Positions 58,948 to 64,000 of a stretch of 64,000 nt of DNA are shown one piece after another. Below the pieces are notes generated by a model. It was not told where the DNA came from, did not search any database, and worked only from the letters and a program-made list of their open reading frames with translations. The DNA comes from Eubacterium sp. CAG:274. GTDB lineage: Bacteria > Bacillota > Clostridia > Lachnospirales > CAG-274. Both the position numbers and the translations under genes were made by a program. The stretch's first letter is position 1; every line of letters starts with the position of its first letter. Location of the stretch: the NCBI GenBank assembly GCA_000432155.1, contig FR888485.1:47122-111121 (forward strand), in the 5' to 3' direction.

Positions 58948-60336
58948 ATGGAATTTATCAACAATTTTATTAATTGGTTGGATAAAGTTATATGGGACCC
59001 ATTTATGGTAATTTTATTATTGGGAACTCATATATTTCTCACTTTGAGAACAGGTATTATTCAGCGAAAAGTTTTTACTGGTATTAAGTTATCTGTTACC
59101 AAGGACCCATCTAAAGATGGCGATGTTAGTCCTTTTCAGGCACTTACAACGGCTTTAGCATCTACTATTGGTACTGGTAACATTGTTGGTGTAGGTACAG
59201 CCATATTCATTGGCGGTCCTGGTGCAGTATTTTGGTGCTGGATTACTGGTGTATTTGGTATTGCTACAAAGTACGCAGAATCTCTTATTTCTATTAAATA
59301 TAGAGTAAAGAGTAGAGATGGTCGTATGCTTGGCGGTGCTATGTATGTTCTCGAGCGTGGACTTAATATGAAGTGGCTTGGTATGCTCTTTGCACTTTTT
59401 GCACTTCTTGCATCATTTGGTATTGGTAGTACTGTACAGGTTAATGCAATTTCAGAAATTGTAACATCAAATGTTACTTTCATTAAAATTCCACCAATAG
59501 CAATAGGTATTGTGCTTTCTGTTATTACTGCTTTTGTTATTATTGGCGGTATTAAGAAAATTGCTGTAGTCTGTGAAAAACTTGTTCCAACTATGGCTGC
59601 TTGCTATGTTATAGGCTGTTTTGTAATTTTAGGTATGAACTATGATTACATAATTCCAGGTATTAAAGCTATTTTTTACCTTGCTTTCACTCCTGGTGCT
59701 GTTGCTGGTGGTTTAGTAGGTCAGGGTGCTATTACTGCTGCTAGATATGGTATAGCGAGAGGTTTATTCTCAAATGAATCCGGTCTTGGTTCTGCTCCTC
59801 TTGTTGCAGCTGCTGCAAAGACTAAGAACCCTGTAAGACAGGCTTTAATTTCATCAACAGGTACTTTTTGGGATACAGTAGTTGTTTGTCTTATTACAGG
59901 TGTTACACTTGTAACAACAATTATGAAAAATCCAGATATTAATATGAGCAGTATTCAGAATGGTGGTCAGATGACTACAGCTGCCTTTTCACAGATACCT
60001 GTTCTCGGCTCAATTATATTAGTATTCGGTATTATTACTTTTGCTTACACAACTGTTTTAGGTTGGAGTTATTATGGTGAAAGATGTGCTGAATATTTAT
60101 TTGGTAAGAGAGCTACAATCTTCTTTAAGATTATATTTGTATTTGTTATATTATTAGGTCCTGTTATTGAGCTTGATATTGTTTGGAGTCTTTCAGATAT
60201 TTTCAATGCCCTTATGGCTATTCCAAATATTATTGCTCTTGTGTTTACTTCTGGTCTTATTGCTAAGGAAACTAAGAAATGGCTTAATAATCTTGAGGGT
60301 ACAGACGATACAGAAATACCTACATTAGATAAATAA
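58948..60336 (+). CDS. Alanine or glycine:cation symporter (AGCS family)
   Basis: A 462-residue membrane protein with about eleven helices. The family signatures FQALTTALASTIGTGNIVGV and GGPGAVFWCW are near the N-terminus, and NESGLGSAPLVAAAAKT and FAYTTVLGWSYYGERC follow. Members import alanine or glycine with sodium. Ribosome binding site AAGGAG. It stands alone with its own promoter and terminator. Confidence 0.93.
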   Translation: MEFINNFINWLDKVIWDPFMVILLLGTHIFLTLRTGIIQRKVFTGIKLSVTKDPSKDGDVSPFQALTTALASTIGTGNIVGVGTAIFIGGPGAVFWCWITGVFGIATKYAESLISIKYRVKSRDGRMLGGAMYVLERGLNMKWLGMLFALFALLASFGIGSTVQVNAISEIVTSNVTFIKIPPIAIGIVLSVITAFVIIGGIKKIAVVCEKLVPTMAACYVIGCFVILGMNYDYIIPGIKAIFYLAFTPGAVAGGLVGQGAITAARYGIARGLFSNESGLGSAPLVAAAAKTKNPVRQALISSTGTFWDTVVVCLITGVTLVTTIMKNPDINMSSIQNGGQMTTAAFSQIPVLGSIILVFGIITFAYTTVLGWSYYGERCAEYLFGKRATIFFKIIFVFVILLGPVIELDIVWSLSDIFNALMAIPNIIALVFTSGLIAKETKKWLNNLEGTDDTEIPTLDK

Positions 60337-60353
60337 AATATTGAAGTATAATA

Positions 60354-60398
60354 AAAACTGCTTTATACAGACTTGATGTTTGTATAAAGCAGTTTTTT
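60354..60398 (+). terminator. Terminator of the symporter gene
   Basis: AAAACTGCTTTATACA (60354-60369) and TGTATAAAGCAGTTTT (60381-60396), a 16-bp stem with an 11-base loop and T run. The minus-strand frame of the neighbouring regulator ends at its edge. Confidence 0.92.
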
Positions 60399-60704
60399 AT
60401 TTCTTTAGTCTTTTTATTAAAGTAATAATTATATCTATGTCTTCACTATTGAGATTTTTAATTAGACCTAAAAGCTCTGTATTTTTTTAGGATTTATATT
60501 TTCAGTGTCAAAAAATTCTACAAGAGTAATATGGAGATATTCACAAATATAAAAGAAAGCTGTTATAGATGGCAAATTTCTACCACTTTCTATACTTGTT
60601 ATATAATTTGGACTTTGACCTATTGAAAGGCTCATATCACGGGCAGAACTACCTTTTTCTGTGCGTAACTGTGCTAGTCTTTCGGCAAATGTTTTCTTAT
60701 CCAT
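60397..60704 (-). pseudogene. XRE-family transcriptional regulator with a frameshift in a poly-A tract
   Basis: From ATG 60704 the helix-turn-helix domain is intact (FAERLAQLRTEKG, SPNYITSIESGR, LPSITAFFYICEYLHI). The frame then runs into a stop (60468-60470) after the peptide KKIQSF. In the next frame, without any break, it continues ELLGLIKNLNSEDIDIIITL and stops at 60397-60399, which is the typical C-terminus of these small regulators. The change of frame falls at seven consecutive A on the coding strand (60482-60488); eight would restore a protein of about 102 residues. It may be a real frameshift, a phase-variable tract or a sequencing error. The ATG lies 1 base after the tmcAL stop. Confidence 0.75.
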
Positions 60705-60705
60705 A

Positions 60706-61878
60706 TTACAATACAACTATAGGGTTAGTATATTCTTTGCCTTTTTCTCCATTAGTTATCATATAGTACAAATCTGTTGCCATAATTTCTTTATGGAGAT
60801 AATCTTCGGCAGTTTTAGCATTTGTTATTACAGGAACAGATGATTTTTGAGAAAGTTCTGTTAATAAATGTTCCTTTTCTTTTCTAAAGCCTAGAACTCG
60901 TATATACTGAACACCTTCGTTCATATTTTGGTCAGTTTTCTTTATATTTAAAATAATATGGAGAATAGCTCGCTGAAGCTTTGTATAGGTATATCTTTTT
61001 GTTTTAATTATGTTTATGATTTCACTTATTGGCTTTTGCCCCATATTGTTAATAATTCTATTTTCTAAACCCTCTGTAATATCGGCGTATTGTGATATTT
61101 CTTCAGCTGACTTTGTTCTGAGAATGTAGTGGAGGGCAGAGGAGTAATCGTCAATGACTGGTACAGATTTTAATTCTTTAACCAGTATTTCTCCGCAGCT
61201 TTCAGGTAGTGCTGAAAGGGCTTCTTCTATATTTTCATCGGAAAATGCTTTTCTTATAGCAGATGCTGAAGAAATACTGCCTGTCATTTCTTCTGAATTG
61301 TATTCTGAAACTACTCTTTGTATAGTACAAGGCCAAACAGGGCTTTCTGTACGCTTTAAAGCTCTGGTATATTCAAGGGCTAATATATTGTTGGGATTAT
61401 TTAAAAATGAAATATCTCTGTTTAGGTAGCTGCTTAATGCCAAAGCTCGTGCTACAGGATAAGATGCACCTTTTCCAAGTTCCATTTTTAAAAGAGTTTT
61501 AAATTCCTCAGGTTCTGTGTTCAAAACATCTGCAATGTCTGAAAAAGCAGTAATATCCCCAGATTCAGAACCAAAAGAAAGTGTATCAATAAAGTTACTT
61601 TTGTTTATAATATCTATTGCACCAAAGGCAAAAACATCAGCTGAACCAGTAGCATATTCCAAAGGAAGTTCAAGAACCATATCTACACCGTTTAAAAGTG
61701 CCATTTTAGTTCTTAAAACTTTATCCAAAATAGCGGGTTCGCCTCTTTGAGTAAAATTGCCACTCATTATGGCTATAATATTACTATCTCCAGTTTTTTC
61801 TTTTGTTTTGTTAATATGGTATAAATGTCCTTTATGGAAAGGATTGTATTCTGCAATTATAGCCGTATTCATAGCCAA
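60706..61878 (-). CDS. tmcAL: tRNA(Met) cytidine acetate ligase TmcAL
   Basis: Forms N4-acetylcytidine at the wobble position of elongator tRNA-Met using acetate and ATP. The 390 residues begin with an HIGH-type nucleotidyltransferase motif EYNPFHKGHLYHI and have the conserved IMSGNFTQRGEPA and SFGSESGDI blocks, typical of the YlbM family. It is close to pta-ackA, whose acetate is its cosubstrate, but the genes are divergent. Confidence 0.93.
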   Translation of the reverse strand: MAMNTAIIAEYNPFHKGHLYHINKTKEKTGDSNIIAIMSGNFTQRGEPAILDKVLRTKMALLNGVDMVLELPLEYATGSADVFAFGAIDIINKSNFIDTLSFGSESGDITAFSDIADVLNTEPEEFKTLLKMELGKGASYPVARALALSSYLNRDISFLNNPNNILALEYTRALKRTESPVWPCTIQRVVSEYNSEEMTGSISSASAIRKAFSDENIEEALSALPESCGEILVKELKSVPVIDDYSSALHYILRTKSAEEISQYADITEGLENRIINNMGQKPISEIINIIKTKRYTYTKLQRAILHIILNIKKTDQNMNEGVQYIRVLGFRKEKEHLLTELSQKSSVPVITNAKTAEDYLHKEIMATDLYYMITNGEKGKEYTNPIVVL

Positions 61879-61998
61879 ACAACTCCTCTTAAAATAACCC
61901 CATATGGGAAAAACGCATAACTATTTTTTAAATCCCATTATATTTTCTACAATTATAACAAAACTATAAAAAAATTACAATTTTTTTTGAAAAACATA

Positions 61999-62027
61999 TT
62001 GTGAAATTTTGTTAATAGGGGTATAAT
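61999..62027 (+). promoter_or_regulatory. Sigma-A promoter of pta-ackA
   Basis: TTGTGA (61999-62004), 17-bp spacer, TATAAT (62022-62027). Confidence 0.8.
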
Positions 62028-62083
62028 TAACAATATGTAGGAGTAGGCTACTCCGAGTTTTCAATTCTGAAAGGAGAAAAAAT

Positions 62084-63079
62084 ATGAGTATTTTAGATAG
62101 CTTAAAGGCTAAGGCAAAGGCTGACAAGAAGACTATTGTTTTACCTGAGTCTATGGATAAGAGAACATTTGAAGCCGCTGAAAAGATTTTAAAGGAAGGT
62201 CTTGCAAATCTTATTATCATCGGTACACCTGAAGAAATTGCTGAAAATAGCAAGGGTTTTGACATTTCTGGTGCAACTATTGTTGACCCATTTAATGACC
62301 CTAACAAGCAGAAGTATATTGACAAGTTCGTTGAATTAAGAGCTAAGAAGGGCGTAACTGCTGAATCTGCTCAGAAGATGATGGAAGAAGATTATATGTA
62401 CTATGCTTGCCTTATGTGTAAGTGTGGCGATGCTGACGGTGCTGTTTCTGGTGCTTGCCATTCAACTGGTAACACTATTCGTCCAGCTTTACAGTTATTA
62501 AAGACTAAGCCTGGTATCAGCTCTGTTTCTGGTTTCTTCTTAATGGAAGTACCTGATTGTGAATTTGGTGATGACGGCGTATTCGTATTTGCTGATTGTG
62601 CTGTAAACCCTACTCTTGATTCTGAAAAGCTTGCTGAAATTGCTGGTCTTTCTGCTGAATCTTTTGAAGCATTTACTGGTGGTACAGCTAAGGTTGCTAT
62701 GCTTTCATTCTCATCTATGGGTAGTGCAAAGTCTGACGATGTAACTAAGGTTGCTGACGCTGTTAAGATTGCACAGGAAAAGTATCCTGAAGTTGCTATT
62801 GACGGTGAATTACAGCTTGATGCTGCTATCGTTCCTAGTGTTGCAGCTGCTAAGGCTCCAAACAGCAAGGTTGCTGGTCATGCTAACACATTAGTATTCC
62901 CTAGTCTTGAAGCTGGTAACATTGGTTACAAGTTAGTTCAGAGATTAGCTAAGGCAAATGCTTATGGTCCAGTTTTACAGGGTCTTTCAATGCCTGTTAA
63001 TGACCTTTCAAGAGGTTGTTTCGCTGACGATATCGTAGGTGTTGTTGTTATGACAGCAGTACAGGCTCAGTTAGCTTAA
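62084..63079 (+). CDS. pta: Phosphate acetyltransferase
   Basis: Interconverts acetyl-CoA and acetyl phosphate. The 331 residues are the short Pta form, without the N-terminal regulatory domains of the long enterobacterial type. ILPESMD-like start (VLPESMDKRTFEAA), the GDADGAVSGACHSTGNT segment and the C-terminal NDLSRGCFADDIVG are conserved. Heavy codon bias suggests strong expression. It is 102 bases before ackA and forms the acetate pathway with it. Confidence 0.97.
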   Translation: MSILDSLKAKAKADKKTIVLPESMDKRTFEAAEKILKEGLANLIIIGTPEEIAENSKGFDISGATIVDPFNDPNKQKYIDKFVELRAKKGVTAESAQKMMEEDYMYYACLMCKCGDADGAVSGACHSTGNTIRPALQLLKTKPGISSVSGFFLMEVPDCEFGDDGVFVFADCAVNPTLDSEKLAEIAGLSAESFEAFTGGTAKVAMLSFSSMGSAKSDDVTKVADAVKIAQEKYPEVAIDGELQLDAAIVPSVAAAKAPNSKVAGHANTLVFPSLEAGNIGYKLVQRLAKANAYGPVLQGLSMPVNDLSRGCFADDIVGVVVMTAVQAQLA

Positions 63080-63181
63080 TTTAGTATTTGTATTAAAAAC
63101 GGTGATACTTGATTTTGTTTTACATAAACATTTCCACACCGTATAAATATATTTTATAATTTTCTATAAAGGAGAAAAACA

Positions 63182-64000
63182 ATGAAAATTCTTGTTATTA
63201 ACTGTGGTAGCTCATCTTTAAAGTACCAGTTATACAATATGGATAATAATGATGTTCTTGCAAAGGGTCTTGTTGAAAGAATTGGTATTGACGGTTCTAA
63301 TCTTCAGCATAAGCCAGCAGGCAAGGCAAAGGATAAGTATGTTTTCGAACAGCCACTTAAAAACCATAGCGAAGCTATTAAGTTAGTTATGGATAAGCTT
63401 GTTGACCCAGAATGTGGTGTAATCGCTGACCTTAGCGAAATCAATGGTGTTGGTCATAGAGTACTTCATGGTAGCAAGTTCTTCACAGAATCTTGTATTG
63501 TTACTGAAGAAGTTAAGAAGGTTGTTGCTGAATGTGCTGACCTTGGTCCTCTCCACAACCCAGCTAACCTTATGGGTATCGAAGCTTGTGAAGAATTAAT
63601 GCCAGGTGTTAAGAATGTAGCTGTTTTCGATACAGCTTTCCACCAGACTATGCCTCCAAAGGCTTATATGTACCCACTTCCATACGAATATTATGAAAAG
63701 TACAATGTAAGAAGATATGGTTTCCACGGTACAAGCCACAGATATGTTTCTAAGAGAGCTATCGAAATGTTAGGCAACCCAGAACACAGCAGAGTAATCA
63801 CTTGCCACTTAGGTAATGGTTCTTCTATTGCTGCTGTTAAGGACGGCAAGTGTATTGATACTTCTATGGGTCTTACTCCACTTGCAGGTTTCGAAATGGG
63901 TACTAGATGTGGTGACATCGACCCAGCTATCGTTCCTTACCTTATGAAGAAGGAAAACCTTACTCCAGATGAAATTGATACTATTATGAACAAGAAGTCT
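63182..64000 (+). CDS. ackA: Acetate kinase (partial, truncated by the window end)
   Basis: Makes acetate and ATP from acetyl phosphate. The first 273 codons are in the window, beginning MKILVINCGSSSLKYQL, with the phosphate-binding NCGSSS, HRVLHG, the FDTAFHQTMP substrate loop, RYGFHGTSHRYVS and THLGNG-like CHLGNGSSI. The frame is open to the last base. AAGGAG is 9 bases upstream. The 63080-63181 spacer has a weak ACGGTG/CACCGT inverted repeat but no clear promoter. Confidence 0.96.
   Translation, partial: MKILVINCGSSSLKYQLYNMDNNDVLAKGLVERIGIDGSNLQHKPAGKAKDKYVFEQPLKNHSEAIKLVMDKLVDPECGVIADLSEINGVGHRVLHGSKFFTESCIVTEEVKKVVAECADLGPLHNPANLMGIEACEELMPGVKNVAVFDTAFHQTMPPKAYMYPLPYEYYEKYNVRRYGFHGTSHRYVSKRAIEMLGNPEHSRVITCHLGNGSSIAAVKDGKCIDTSMGLTPLAGFEMGTRCGDIDPAIVPYLMKKENLTPDEIDTIMNKKS

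Noticed and set aside
63099..63142. Functional hairpin between pta and ackA
   Set aside because: Only a 6-bp stem with a loop of over 30 bases; weak and likely chance.

Overview
The window comes from the chromosome of a low-GC, anaerobic Gram-positive bacterium, most likely a member of the Clostridia (Lachnospirales-like). The evidence is AT-rich spacers, strong AGGAGG ribosome binding sites, sigma-A promoters with 17-bp spacing, an L27 precursor with its dedicated Prp protease, a flavin-bifurcating NfnAB transhydrogenase, a Pta-AckA acetate module, a GerS-like lipoprotein beside alanine racemase, a dockerin-like domain, and Rho-independent terminators after most units. I saw no tRNA, rRNA, CRISPR array, prophage or intact insertion sequence.

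Layout. 1-3.6 kb: end of a division/cell-wall cluster (murF end, mraY, murD, ftsW). 3.6-4.8 kb: rplJ-rplL behind an L10-type leader, detached from rpoBC. 4.9-5.2 kb: gene-free spacer packed with DnaA-box-like 9-mers. 5.4-14.2 kb (minus): cold shock protein, lipid kinase, asparaginase, pyruvate kinase, AzlCD exporter, DnaE. 14.3-20.2 kb: secreted transglutaminase-dockerin protein, then yhbY, obgE, rpmA-prp-rplU, a DUF1232 protein and a PEGA-repeat membrane protein. 20.5-23.1 kb: nfnA-nfnB-DUF1292. 23.1-29.4 kb (minus): bioB, then a seven-gene unit for nucleoside and ADP-ribose salvage. 29.6-34.1 kb: 47-residue peptide gene, beta-helix surface protein, second secreted transglutaminase, RsuA-type pseudouridine synthase. 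34.2-40.8 kb: radA, SEC-C protein, sua5, rpiB, upp, wecA/tagO-like gene, L,D-transpeptidase. 40.8-46 kb: panC-panD-BASS transporter, deoB-pdp. 46-50.7 kb: ispD, HAD phosphatase, murA, nitrilase-family hydrolase, nth. 50.9-53.7 kb: membrane protein, gerS, alr, mazF. 53.8-58.4 kb (minus): MATE pump, thioesterase, mnmA, iscU, nifS. 58.9-64 kb: alanine/sodium symporter, XRE regulator broken by a frameshift, tmcAL, pta, ackA (cut by the window end).

Most genes are ordinary housekeeping. The unusual material is in the spacers. The strongest item is a roughly 70-bp repeat present four times between 41.0 and 53.8 kb, always in the same orientation and always just after a Rho-independent terminator. 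Three copies keep three consecutive hairpins, and base changes between copies preserve pairing. One copy supplies the stop codon and last residues of nth. Others are the DnaA-box cluster, a hairpin that buries the Shine-Dalgarno of a 15-codon ORF, a promoter-to-terminator RNA ahead of panC, a possible small RNA and a palindromic operator near nifS, and a MazF toxin with no recognisable antitoxin.
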